DNA from: CAMNAO01 sp045605145
GTDB taxonomy: Bacteria > Bacillota > Clostridia > Oscillospirales > Oscillospiraceae
Assembly: GCA_045605145.1 (NCBI GenBank)
Contig: JAZUPH010000066.1
Span: forward strand, 1 to 51,374
Length of the DNA stretch: 51,374 nucleotides
Direction: 5' to 3'
Below are positions 43,771-51,335 of this stretch, in pieces. The stretch's first letter is position 1; each line of letters opens with the position of its first letter. The notes under the pieces were generated by a model. The model was not told the origin of the DNA. It did not search any database and was given only the letters and a program-made list of their open reading frames with translations. The translations under genes and the position numbers were made by a program.

Positions 43771-44064
43771 TTATGCGGAGGCCAGAGCGCGCTTGAGCCA
43801 TACTGCGGCCACATCCATGGCGGCGTAAAGCCCGTCTTTTTCTGCTTTCTTAACCACTCTGTCTCTCGACTTAAGGTCAGGATCGGTAAGCTGAAGCTGG
43901 ACAAGAACCTTGGTAGCAACATCAAGATCATCAACCTTCTTGCTGGCGGTGATCTGAAGCATGCAGATGTACTTGTCGGCCATGCTGCCGTAGTAGAGGA
44001 TATTGCCTTTGCGCCTGAGGGGATAGCCCTTATACATTAAGATTTCTTTTGAAGTTTCGGACAT
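43771..44064 (-). CDS. Small conserved protein of unknown function
   Basis: A 97-residue soluble protein with no recognised domain. It opens with a short beta-rich part (MYKGYPLRRKGNILYYGSMADKYICMLQI), then two helical segments ending in a basic/hydrophobic end. Its own promoter lies 35-60 bases upstream and its stop is 16 bases before the SH3/NlpC gene, so the two are co-transcribed. ggag precedes ATG 44064. Confidence 0.75.
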   Translation of the reverse strand: MSETSKEILMYKGYPLRRKGNILYYGSMADKYICMLQITASKKVDDLDVATKVLVQLQLTDPDLKSRDRVVKKAEKDGLYAAMDVAAVWLKRALASA

Positions 44065-44097
44065 ACTTTATTCTCCATTTCCGGCAAGATGGCCCAT

Positions 44098-44126
44098 ATT
44101 ATACCATCATTTTGCCATTAAGTCAA
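44098..44126 (-). promoter_or_regulatory. SigA-type promoter of the 97-residue gene and SH3/NlpC gene
   Basis: On the minus strand: -35 TTGACT (44121-44126), 17-base spacer, perfect -10 TATAAT (44098-44103). Confidence 0.8.
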
Positions 44127-44230
44127 TGTATTTGTTCTTAATATTTATGTAATCAGTTAAATATGGTGATTTTTTACAGTTTTTCATCCTTCTGGCTGTG
44201 GAAAACTACATCGCTGTAAGGACAATATTA

Positions 44231-44260
44231 AGCGGCGGAACAGTGATTCCGCCGCTTTGT
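44231..44260. terminator. Probable terminator downstream of ireB
   Basis: A 10-bp perfect stem agcggcggaa (44231-44240) with ttccgccgct (44247-44256), loop cagtga. The minus-strand tail (taatatt) is only moderately T-rich. Confidence 0.65.
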
Positions 44261-44276
44261 TTCGGTGCCGGGAATA

Positions 44277-44519
44277 TCAGTCTTTCAGATAGTTTATAAC
44301 AAGCTCCTGAAGCAATTCGTCACGATCCAGCCTGCAAATCAGCGTACGAGCGCCGTTGTAGTTGGTTATGTAGGTAGGATCTTCAGACAGTATATAACCG
44401 ACTATCTGGTTGACGGGATTGTAACCCTTGACCTTAAGGGAGTTATATACTGAAGTAAGAATTTCTTTAATCTGGCGATGAGAGTCGATGACCTCAAACT
44501 GTCTGGTATTGTCGTTCAC
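44277..44519 (-). CDS. ireB: IreB-family regulatory phosphoprotein (UPF0297)
   Basis: An 80-residue protein of the IreB/YrzL family. In Enterococcus faecalis IreB is phosphorylated by the PASTA kinase IreK and influences cephalosporin resistance. The sequence IVGYILSEDPTYITNYNGAR (residues 39-58) is nearly invariant in the family and the phosphorylated Thr region lies at the N-terminus (NDNTRQFE). The start is GTG 44519 with aaggagg upstream. The usual partners (alaS, ruvX) are not next to it here. The matching kinase and phosphatase genes lie about 13-16 kb away in this window. Confidence 0.93.
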   Translation of the reverse strand: MNDNTRQFEVIDSHRQIKEILTSVYNSLKVKGYNPVNQIVGYILSEDPTYITNYNGARTLICRLDRDELLQELVINYLKD

Positions 44520-44554
44520 TATAACCCCTCCTTGATCAGATTACTTACACCCAC

Positions 44555-44583
44555 ATTATAGTAAAAATGTCACAGGCTGTAAA
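44555..44583 (-). promoter_or_regulatory. SigA-type promoter of ireB
   Basis: On the minus strand: -35 TTTACA (44578-44583), 17-base spacer, perfect -10 TATAAT (44555-44560). Confidence 0.65.
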
Positions 44584-44659
44584 GAAGATTTATAGAATTT
44601 TAAAGATTTTTTACCTTACTGTGTCAGCCGTGGACTGCTTTTGACACCACTTTGTCAAA

Positions 44660-45418
44660 TCAGAGAATACATATTTCACCGTTTTCAACCTTGTACAGAA
44701 GGTACTTGGTGCCTTCTATATCCTGCGGCACGCCCCACCTTAAGTATGACGGAAGAGCAAAGGGTTTATTCCTTAAAAGCGGAATGGCAACGTGTGTGTT
44801 TCCCTTATAGCTGCGAATCAGCGCGCCGGTGCTGCTTCCGATTCCGTTTATCATTCCGTCCTTTACAGGCTCCCAACCTATTGGAGCCGCCTGCGGCACC
44901 TGTAGTGCGATTTCCTCCTCGGGGATAGTATCGGAATCGTCAGCAAACACATCTTCCGCATCAATGGCCCCTTGTGGGAAAATTTGCTCGGTAAAGCTGA
45001 TTTCCGCCTCTTCTTCAATTTCCGGCTCATCATGATCGCTCTCATCAGCCACAGTCATAGCCGGTAAATCGTGGTTATCCTCATCCTCATCCTGCATTTT
45101 GCCGGTATGAGCTGAGGCAAGCTCAAGCGCCTGCTTTTCATCCACAGCCAGCGCGCAGTATTCTATCCCGCCGCCCAGCGGCCTGAGCTGGGACAGACTT
45201 ACGCGCTTTTTCAGTGTGAGCATGCCCTTTTCGGGCGTCGGTACCCCGATACTGACACATACGCCAAGATTTACACAGTACAGATGAAGCACCTTATCCG
45301 TCAGCGGGCAGCCGGCTTCAAATAAGTAATAGGCGCCGTCGCGGCTGACATTCATAGTTCCGCTGCCGATTGGGCAAATAACTTCATAGCTGCCAATATA
45401 CATGTCCTTACTGACCAT
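44660..45418 (-). CDS. Acidic two-lobed protein of unknown function
   Basis: A 252-residue protein I do not recognise. Three parts are visible: a beta-rich N-terminal part (about 1-105), a strongly acidic linker (about 105-185, with runs of Glu and Asp), and a C-terminal globular part (about 185-252) with GWEPVKDGMINGIGSSTGALIRSYKG. No signal peptide and no membrane helix. ATG 45418 with gggagg upstream is chosen over an in-frame start at 45469. It is downstream of mazF in the same direction, with an 11-bp inverted repeat between. Confidence 0.7.
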   Translation of the reverse strand: MVSKDMYIGSYEVICPIGSGTMNVSRDGAYYLFEAGCPLTDKVLHLYCVNLGVCVSIGVPTPEKGMLTLKKRVSLSQLRPLGGGIEYCALAVDEKQALELASAHTGKMQDEDEDNHDLPAMTVADESDHDEPEIEEEAEISFTEQIFPQGAIDAEDVFADDSDTIPEEEIALQVPQAAPIGWEPVKDGMINGIGSSTGALIRSYKGNTHVAIPLLRNKPFALPSYLRWGVPQDIEGTKYLLYKVENGEICIL

Positions 45419-45436
45419 AAAAACCTCCCATAAAAC

Positions 45437-45481
45437 TATTCCCGCATTGGTATCCACTACGAAATACACTATGCGGGAATA
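45437..45481. repeat. 11-bp inverted repeat between mazF and the acidic protein gene
   Basis: tattcccgcat (45437-45447) is exactly complementary to atgcgggaata (45471-45481), separated by 23 bases. On the minus strand it follows the mazF stop and is followed by agtttta, so a terminator with a long loop is possible. Confidence 0.6.
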
Positions 45482-45498
45482 CTAAAGTTATGACGGTT

Positions 45499-45855
45499 TT
45501 ATTCCAGACCGATGCTTACCGCCAGCGCGCTGTTAACCCGCGACATTACGGTATCGTCCAGCTTACCCATGCGTTCTCGAAGGCGGCGCTTATCAATGGT
45601 TCTGAGCTGTTCGAGCAGTACCACCGAGTTGCGCGTGAGTCCGAAAGCCTGCGCCTCAAGTTCAATATGGGTCGGCAGTTTGGCTTTTCCTGTCTGGGAA
45701 GTAATCGCGGCCGCGATCACTGTTGGACTGTGCCGATTACCGGTGTCGTTCTGGACGATAAGTACCGGGCGCATGCCGCCCTGTTCACTTCCGACCACGG
45801 GACTCAAATCGGCGTAATAAATGTCTCCTCTTCTGACGGTAACTGTGCTTACCAC
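45499..45855 (-). CDS. MazF/PemK-family endoribonuclease toxin (NdoA-like)
   Basis: A 118-residue MazF-type mRNA interferase. The family opening RRGDIYYADLSPVVGSEQGGMRPVLIVQND (residues 8-37) holds the catalytic Arg; the second conserved strand is TVIAAAITSQ, with the catalytic Thr region after. The start is GTG 45855 with ggaga upstream. Usually a small antitoxin gene (mazE/endoAI) lies immediately upstream; the 156 bases between it and the lipoprotein gene hold none that I can see. alr, common in this neighbourhood, is also missing. Confidence 0.88.
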   Translation of the reverse strand: MVSTVTVRRGDIYYADLSPVVGSEQGGMRPVLIVQNDTGNRHSPTVIAAAITSQTGKAKLPTHIELEAQAFGLTRNSVVLLEQLRTIDKRRLRERMGKLDDTVMSRVNSALAVSIGLE

Positions 45856-46011
45856 GCGTCTTCATCTCCAATGATAGGATATGCCCGATGCTATTCGAAT
45901 TTTGAATATGTATCGGACTGCTATCATTCTTTCACAATTGATATTAAATTATACATTCGCTCATGCAAAGCATGGACTATTACATTATATGTCCTTGCAT
46001 TCGTAGTGTGT

Positions 46012-46572
46012 TCAGCCGCAGGTTACATTCTCAAAATCGGCAAAAATGGCCGTGTATCCTTCCACAATTGCCTGAGCATTTATGGGGAGAAGGGTTTCAA
46101 TGTCAAATACGGTCGTTACTTGAATTCCGTCGGAAACGGTGTACGTGACCGATACTGTGTCCCTGTCTCCGTCTGAGCCGCCCAGCACCTCTTCAATGTG
46201 TCCGTTGCGCCAGGCGATGAGCATAAGTGGCAGGCAGTTCATTGGCGACAGGCCCGCGCTGTCAAGGTCGCCTGTGTCCAGGATAACGCCGTCAAATTCA
46301 ATAGCGGTCGTTTTTCCGTCGCTTCTAGCTGTGATGCCGGCAATATTCTCAGGCTCGACTACCTCGACAACTCCGCCGTTCGTGTCGCATTGGTAACGAA
46401 GTTTGAATACATAGGCGCGCTGGCAATAGTCGGCAGTGACAGAGGCTGTCATTGTTACCGATTGTGTCTGACTGAAAAAAACGCGTATCTCCTCTGCAAC
46501 ATCCAGGCCCTGTGACCCGGTGCAGGAACAAAGGAGTATCAGAGTAAGACCAATTATCAAAACCCGCCGCAA
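46012..46572 (-). CDS. Predicted lipoprotein, LolA-like fold
   Basis: A 186-residue lipoprotein: hydrophobic leader (residues 1-15), lipobox LLCSC with the lipidated Cys17. The remaining strands (VTMTASVTADYCQRAYVFKLRYQ and so on) suggest a LolA/LppX-like half-barrel. Small lipoproteins of this kind often sit beside nnrD in Firmicutes. The start is TTG 46572 with gaggtg upstream. It lies 28 bases after nnrD. Confidence 0.75.
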   Translation of the reverse strand: MRRVLIIGLTLILLCSCTGSQGLDVAEEIRVFFSQTQSVTMTASVTADYCQRAYVFKLRYQCDTNGGVVEVVEPENIAGITARSDGKTTAIEFDGVILDTGDLDSAGLSPMNCLPLMLIAWRNGHIEEVLGGSDGDRDTVSVTYTVSDGIQVTTVFDIETLLPINAQAIVEGYTAIFADFENVTCG

Positions 46573-46600
46573 GAAAACACCTCGCTATAAGAATTTTGCC

Positions 46601-47536
46601 CTACCTTTCACACACTGTCCTGAAAGCTGCGGGAAGGTTAGTGACAATGTCGCTTGGCACAAGGCAGTATTCGCCCAACTGCTCCGCGGCAACATCACCA
46701 GCAAGACCATGGAGATACACTGCACATCGCGCACTGAAACCACTGTCGAAGCCCTGCGCCAGTAGCGCCGTCAGTATCCCGGCCAGAACATCTCCACTGC
46801 CGCCTTTTGCAAGGGCGGGGCCGCCTGTGGTGTTCACATTTACGGTTTCACCATCGCACACCAGCGTGCGGTACCCTTTCAGGATGAGGGTGCACCCGTG
46901 CTCCGCCGCGTAACTGTGAGCCGCAATAAGTCTTCCGTGTGAAACATCGCCCCCAAGGCGCATAAACTCGCCCTCGTGGGGCGTCAGCAACAGGGGACAG
47001 CCTGCCTTGTCCAGTAAATCTATATGTCCGGCAATAGCATTTATGCCGTCGGCATCAAGCACAAGCGGGCACTTAGACGAGGAAATAACTCGGGACACAA
47101 CCTGCGTAATGTCATCGCTCAGCCCGAGACCGGGTCCGATGAGACAGGCGGAAGCGTTATTTAACAGCGGCAGTATCGTGTCAAGAGCAGCGGCTGAAAT
47201 TTGCCCGTTTTCATCGCAGGGCAAGGGGCGCACAACAGCGCTGTCGGCTTTTATTGCCGCAATATGATAAATTGATTCCGGCACCAAAAGTGTAGTAAGA
47301 CCTGCGCCGCTCCTTTCACAGGCGGTAGCGGCAAGACAGGGGGCGCCGGTATAGCCGGTACTGCCGGCTATTATTAGCGCACGACCGTAGCTGTATTTAT
47401 GGCTGTCATTAGGTCGCCGCGGAAGACGGCAATCACCCGCCTCAATTTCGTAGGTGCGGCAGCATTCCGGAAGATTACCGCCGCACAGAGCACGCGGGTC
47501 GAGTGTATCAATGTCATTTTTGGACAATAGACGCAT
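46601..47536 (-). CDS. nnrD: ADP-dependent NAD(P)H-hydrate dehydratase
   Basis: A 311-residue enzyme that repairs hydrated NADH/NADPH. It carries only the ribokinase-like dehydratase domain: YGRALIIAGSTGYTGAP, IGPGLGLSDD, LTPHEGEFMRL and GGSGDVLAGILTALLAQG (nucleotide site with catalytic Asp). The fused YjeF-N epimerase domain of many bacteria is absent. ATG 47536 has aggag eight bases upstream; a GTG at 47545 is in frame. The first 40 residues are an extension without known motif. Confidence 0.92.
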   Translation of the reverse strand: MRLLSKNDIDTLDPRALCGGNLPECCRTYEIEAGDCRLPRRPNDSHKYSYGRALIIAGSTGYTGAPCLAATACERSGAGLTTLLVPESIYHIAAIKADSAVVRPLPCDENGQISAAALDTILPLLNNASACLIGPGLGLSDDITQVVSRVISSSKCPLVLDADGINAIAGHIDLLDKAGCPLLLTPHEGEFMRLGGDVSHGRLIAAHSYAAEHGCTLILKGYRTLVCDGETVNVNTTGGPALAKGGSGDVLAGILTALLAQGFDSGFSARCAVYLHGLAGDVAAEQLGEYCLVPSDIVTNLPAAFRTVCER

Positions 47537-47607
47537 ATATTCCACTCCTGTTTGCTAAAACATACGATATATTGTAATTAAATGCGCTAAATTAGTCAAT
47601 TTGGTTA

Positions 47608-47636
47608 TTGTAAAATCATTGGAAATGTGTTATAAA
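47608..47636 (+). promoter_or_regulatory. SigA-type promoter of the pheST T-box leader
   Basis: -35 TTGTAA (47608-47613), 17-base spacer, -10 TATAAA (47631-47636), just upstream of the T-box leader. Confidence 0.6.
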
Positions 47637-47644
47637 GTTCTATG

Positions 47645-47871
47645 TTACTGCGTTGAGCGGGAAAATAGCGGCAAAACGCCATCGAAAGAGAAGGGGCGCC
47701 ATCGGCTGAAAGCCCCCTGTTGTGCATACCGCTTGGTTCGCCCGTGAGCTCCGGCCAATCCCCGGCGGCAGCGCCCCGTTACAGGCGCGTGAGAGCGATG
47801 CATTTTGCATCGAACTTGGGTGGTACCGCGGAAGCGCCCTTCCGTCCCATAGGACGGGTGGGCGCTTTTTT
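47645..47871 (+). ncRNA. T-box leader, phenylalanine-type, of pheS-pheT
   Basis: The invariant T-box sequence gggtggtaccgcg lies at 47818-47830, ahead of a terminator. Stem I features are visible: agagaa near 47676, an AG-bulge/distal loop region (ggctgaaagcc, about 47704-47715) and a probable specifier TTC (Phe) at 47737-47739 in ttggttcgcccgtgagctcc. Uncharged tRNA-Phe would bind the specifier and the T-box bulge and favour the antiterminator, turning on pheST. The specifier assignment is from position only. Confidence 0.88.
47832..47871 (+). terminator. T-box-controlled terminator before pheS
   Basis: aagcgccc (47832-47839) pairs with gggcgctt (47860-47867), with an inner ccgtcc/ggacgg stem (47842-47847, 47852-47857), then six T. 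The 5' arm adjoins the T-box, as expected for the terminator/antiterminator switch. Confidence 0.9.
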
Positions 47872-47923
47872 GTGCGCTTTTGCACATATTTAATGTATCA
47901 ATTATTTGTTAGGAGAGGCAATC

Positions 47924-48949
47924 ATGAAAGAAAAACTGCTTGATATCCAGCGCAGCGCCCTTGCCGCGGTGGAGAAAGCCGAAGATCTTGCTGCCCTTGA
48001 TGAAGTGCGCGTGCGCTATCTGGGCAAAAAGGGCGAGATCACCGCTGTCCTGCGCACCATGGGTCAGCTCCCCGCTGAAGAGCGCCCCGCCTTCGGTCAG
48101 GCCGCAAACCAGGTTCGCGCCGCCATTGAGGACGCTTTAAAGACCGCTTCCGCTCAGCTTGAGAAGAAAAAGCTGGCCAAGCGCCTTGAGAGCGAGACTA
48201 TCGACGTCACCGTTCCCGGCACTGCGCCCCAGTTCGGCCATGCTCACCCCATGACCAAGGTGCTGGACAATGCCAAGGATATATTTGTCGGCATGGGCTT
48301 TACTATCGCTGAGGGCCCTGAGGTTGAGCTGACCGATTACGACTTCACTCGCCTCAACATCCCCGAGGGTCACACTGTCCGTGAGTGGACCGACACCTTC
48401 TATATCACCGAGGATGAAAAGGTTCACCTGCGCTGCCAGACTTCTCCCGTTCAGGTTCGCGTTATGGAGAATCAGAAGCCCCCCATCCGCATTATTTCCC
48501 CGGGCCGCGTTTACCGCAAGGACGAGGTGGACGCCACCCATTCCCCCATGTTCCACCAGATCGAGGGTCTTGTTGTTGACAAGGGCATCACCATGGGCGA
48601 TCTGAAGGGCACCCTCAACGCTCTTGTTCACAAGCTGTTCGGTGACGACCTGCGCACCCGTTTCCGCCCCCATCACTTTCCCTTTACTGAGCCCAGCTGT
48701 GAGGTTGATGTTCAGTGCTTCGTCTGCAAGGGCGAGGGCTGCCGCGTCTGTAAGGGCGAGGGCTGGATCGAGATCCTTGGCGCCGGTATGGTGCATCCCA
48801 AGGTGCTGGAAGGCTGCGGCATTGACCCTGAGGTCTATTCCGGCTTTGCCTTCGGTATCGGTCTTGAGCGCCTGACCATGCTGCGCTATGACCTGAACGA
48901 TATGCGCCTGCTGTTCGAAAATGACATGCGCTTCCTTGGCCAGTTCTGA
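47924..48949 (+). CDS. pheS: Phenylalanyl-tRNA synthetase alpha subunit
   Basis: A 341-residue class II catalytic subunit. An N-terminal coiled-coil arm (about 1-85) binds tRNA-Phe; the catalytic domain has motif 1 (HPMTKVLDNAKDIFVGMGF), motif 2 region (RIISPGRVYRKDEVDATHSPMFHQIEG), CRVCKGEGW and the motif 3 FGIGLERLTML. ATG 47924 has aggaga upstream. It is downstream of the Phe T-box and 16 bases before pheT. Confidence 0.98.
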   Translation: MKEKLLDIQRSALAAVEKAEDLAALDEVRVRYLGKKGEITAVLRTMGQLPAEERPAFGQAANQVRAAIEDALKTASAQLEKKKLAKRLESETIDVTVPGTAPQFGHAHPMTKVLDNAKDIFVGMGFTIAEGPEVELTDYDFTRLNIPEGHTVREWTDTFYITEDEKVHLRCQTSPVQVRVMENQKPPIRIISPGRVYRKDEVDATHSPMFHQIEGLVVDKGITMGDLKGTLNALVHKLFGDDLRTRFRPHHFPFTEPSCEVDVQCFVCKGEGCRVCKGEGWIEILGAGMVHPKVLEGCGIDPEVYSGFAFGIGLERLTMLRYDLNDMRLLFENDMRFLGQF

Positions 48950-48965
48950 GAAAGGAGATAAGAAT

Positions 48966-51335
48966 ATGCAGCTTTCAAGAAAATGGCTTTCTGAGTTTGT
49001 TGATATCACTGCCACCGATAAGCAGTATGCTGATGACATGACCAACTCCGGCTCCAAGGTGGAGGGTACGGTCTATCCCGGCGGTGAGATTTCCAACGTT
49101 GTTGTGGGTCTTGTCAAAGAAATGTGGCATCACCCCGATTCCGACCATCTGTGGGTTACCATGATCGATGTGGGCGGCGAAGCGCCTATCCAGATCGTCA
49201 CCGGCGCCCAGAATGTCAGCGTGGGCGACCTTGTCCCTGTGGCTCTTCACAACTCCACTCTGCCCGGCGGCGTGAAGATCAAGAAGGGTAAGCTGCGCGG
49301 CGTTGAGTCCAACGGCATGCTCTGCTCTTTGGGTGAGCTGGGCCTTGACACCCATGACTTCCCCTATGCCATTGAGGATGGCATCTTCATTATCAAAGAA
49401 GACTGCAAGCCCGGTGATGACATCAAGCCCATCTGCGGCCTTGATGATGCCATTGTTGAGTTTGAGATCACCAACAACCGCCCCGACTGCTTCTCCGTCA
49501 TCGGTCTTGCCCGTGAAACCGCGGCAACCTACGATGTGCCTCTGAAGCTTCACACCCCCGTTGTCAAGGGCTGCGGCGGCGATATTAACGAGCACCTTAC
49601 CGTCACCGTTGAGGATGCCGAGCTTTGCCCCCGTTATACCGCCCGCATTGTCAAGAACATTAAGGTTGAGCCTTCTCCCAAGTGGCTGCGCGAGCGCATC
49701 CGCGCCATGGGTATGCGCCCCATCAACAACATCGTTGACATCACCAACTATGTCATGATGGAGTACGGCCAGCCCATGCACGCCTTTGACCACGCCTGCC
49801 TTGAGGGCGGCCAGCTTATCGTCCGCGCCGCAAGGGCAGGGGAGACTATAGACACTCTCGACGGTGAGCCCCGCCAGCTGGACGAGAGCATGATCGTCAT
49901 CGCCGATGCCGTTAAGCCCTGCTGCATCGCTGGCGTTAAGGGCGGTGCCAACAGTGAGATCACCGAGAACACCAAGTTTGTTGTGTTTGAGTCTGCCAAT
50001 TTCAACGGCACCTCCGTCCGCCGCACCGGTCTGCGTCTCGGTCTGCGCACCGATTCTTCCAGCCGCTTTGAAAAGGGACTTGATCCCGAGAACACTATGC
50101 CCGCACTGCAGCGCGCCTGCGAACTGGTCGAGCTGCTGGGTGCCGGTGAAGTGGTTGATGGCGTTATTGATGTATATGCCGGCAAAAAGGCACCTACCGT
50201 GCTGCCCCTCGCCCCCGAGAAGATCAATGCTCTCCTAGGCACCGATATTGACGAGGCCTTCATGGTCAACACCCTCACCCGCCTTGGCTTCACCGTTGAA
50301 AACGGCATGGTCACCGTGCCCAGCTGGCGCGGCGATGTTGAGCGCAATGCCGACCTTGCTGAAGAGGTCGCCCGTTTCTATGGCTACAACGATATCGTGC
50401 CCACCATGATCCGTGCAGAGGCCACCATGGGCGGCTACTCTGCCAAGCAGCAGGCTGAGAAGGATATCCATGAGCTGTGCCGCCGCCTCGGCTTCAGTGA
50501 GATTTATTCCTACTCTTTCGTCAGCCCCACCAGCATGGACAAGGTTCGCCTGCCTAAGGATTCCGCGCTGAGAAAGACCACCACCATCCTCAACCCCCTT
50601 GGTGAGGACACCAGCATCATGCGCACTGTGTCCCTGCCCTCCATGCTCACCAATCTCAGCCGCAACAAGGCCTTCCGCAACCAGCAGGTCAAACTGTATG
50701 AGCTGGCCAAGGTCTACCGCGATTGCGGCGAGGATCTGCCCGATGAGCGCGTTATAGTAACCCTCGGCTCCTATGGCTGCGGCGATTTCTACGCCATGAA
50801 GGGCGCAGTTGAGACTATCCTGAGCGCAATGCGCGTCTATGACGTCAGCTACGAGGCCGACAGAACCAACCCCGCTTACCATCCCGGCCGCTGCGCCGTC
50901 ATCAGGCAGGGCGAGACTGTTATCGGTGTCGTGGGTCAGATCCATCCCGAGGTTGAGGCTGAATATGACCTTGATGAGACTTACGCCGCTGAGCTTGATT
51001 TCGCTACTCTGCTGAGCCTGCAGGCTCCTGAGTCCGGCTACAAGCCGCTGCCCCGTTTCCCCGGCGTCCAGCGCGACATCGCCGTTGTCTGCGACAACGC
51101 TGTCACCGCTGCCTCTGTCCAGAACTGCATCAAGTCCGCCGGTGGCAAGCTGCTGCGTGATGTGAAGCTGTTCGACATCTACACCGGCGTCCACATCCCC
51201 GAAGGCAAGAAGAGCCTTGCATTCTCTCTGACTCTGCGCAGTGATGAGGGCACCCTCACCGACGCCGTAGCAGATGAGACCACCAAGAAGATCCTCTCCA
51301 AGCTGGAGAGCGAGCTGGGCGCTGTGCTCAGATAA
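48966..51335 (+). CDS. pheT: Phenylalanyl-tRNA synthetase beta subunit
   Basis: A 789-residue beta subunit. Domains in order: EMAP-type tRNA-binding domain (about 40-150, with KLRGVESNGMLCS), B3/B4 editing domain (about 210-385, with RPINNIVDITNYVMMEYGQPMHAFD), B5 domain (about 405-475), catalytic-like core (about 490-690) and the C-terminal FDX-ACB anticodon-binding domain (about 695-789). ATG 48966 with aaaggag upstream; an earlier in-frame start at 48921 falls in pheS. Codon use is biased, as in rpsB-tsf. Confidence 0.98.
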   Translation: MQLSRKWLSEFVDITATDKQYADDMTNSGSKVEGTVYPGGEISNVVVGLVKEMWHHPDSDHLWVTMIDVGGEAPIQIVTGAQNVSVGDLVPVALHNSTLPGGVKIKKGKLRGVESNGMLCSLGELGLDTHDFPYAIEDGIFIIKEDCKPGDDIKPICGLDDAIVEFEITNNRPDCFSVIGLARETAATYDVPLKLHTPVVKGCGGDINEHLTVTVEDAELCPRYTARIVKNIKVEPSPKWLRERIRAMGMRPINNIVDITNYVMMEYGQPMHAFDHACLEGGQLIVRAARAGETIDTLDGEPRQLDESMIVIADAVKPCCIAGVKGGANSEITENTKFVVFESANFNGTSVRRTGLRLGLRTDSSSRFEKGLDPENTMPALQRACELVELLGAGEVVDGVIDVYAGKKAPTVLPLAPEKINALLGTDIDEAFMVNTLTRLGFTVENGMVTVPSWRGDVERNADLAEEVARFYGYNDIVPTMIRAEATMGGYSAKQQAEKDIHELCRRLGFSEIYSYSFVSPTSMDKVRLPKDSALRKTTTILNPLGEDTSIMRTVSLPSMLTNLSRNKAFRNQQVKLYELAKVYRDCGEDLPDERVIVTLGSYGCGDFYAMKGAVETILSAMRVYDVSYEADRTNPAYHPGRCAVIRQGETVIGVVGQIHPEVEAEYDLDETYAAELDFATLLSLQAPESGYKPLPRFPGVQRDIAVVCDNAVTAASVQNCIKSAGGKLLRDVKLFDIYTGVHIPEGKKSLAFSLTLRSDEGTLTDAVADETTKKILSKLESELGAVLR

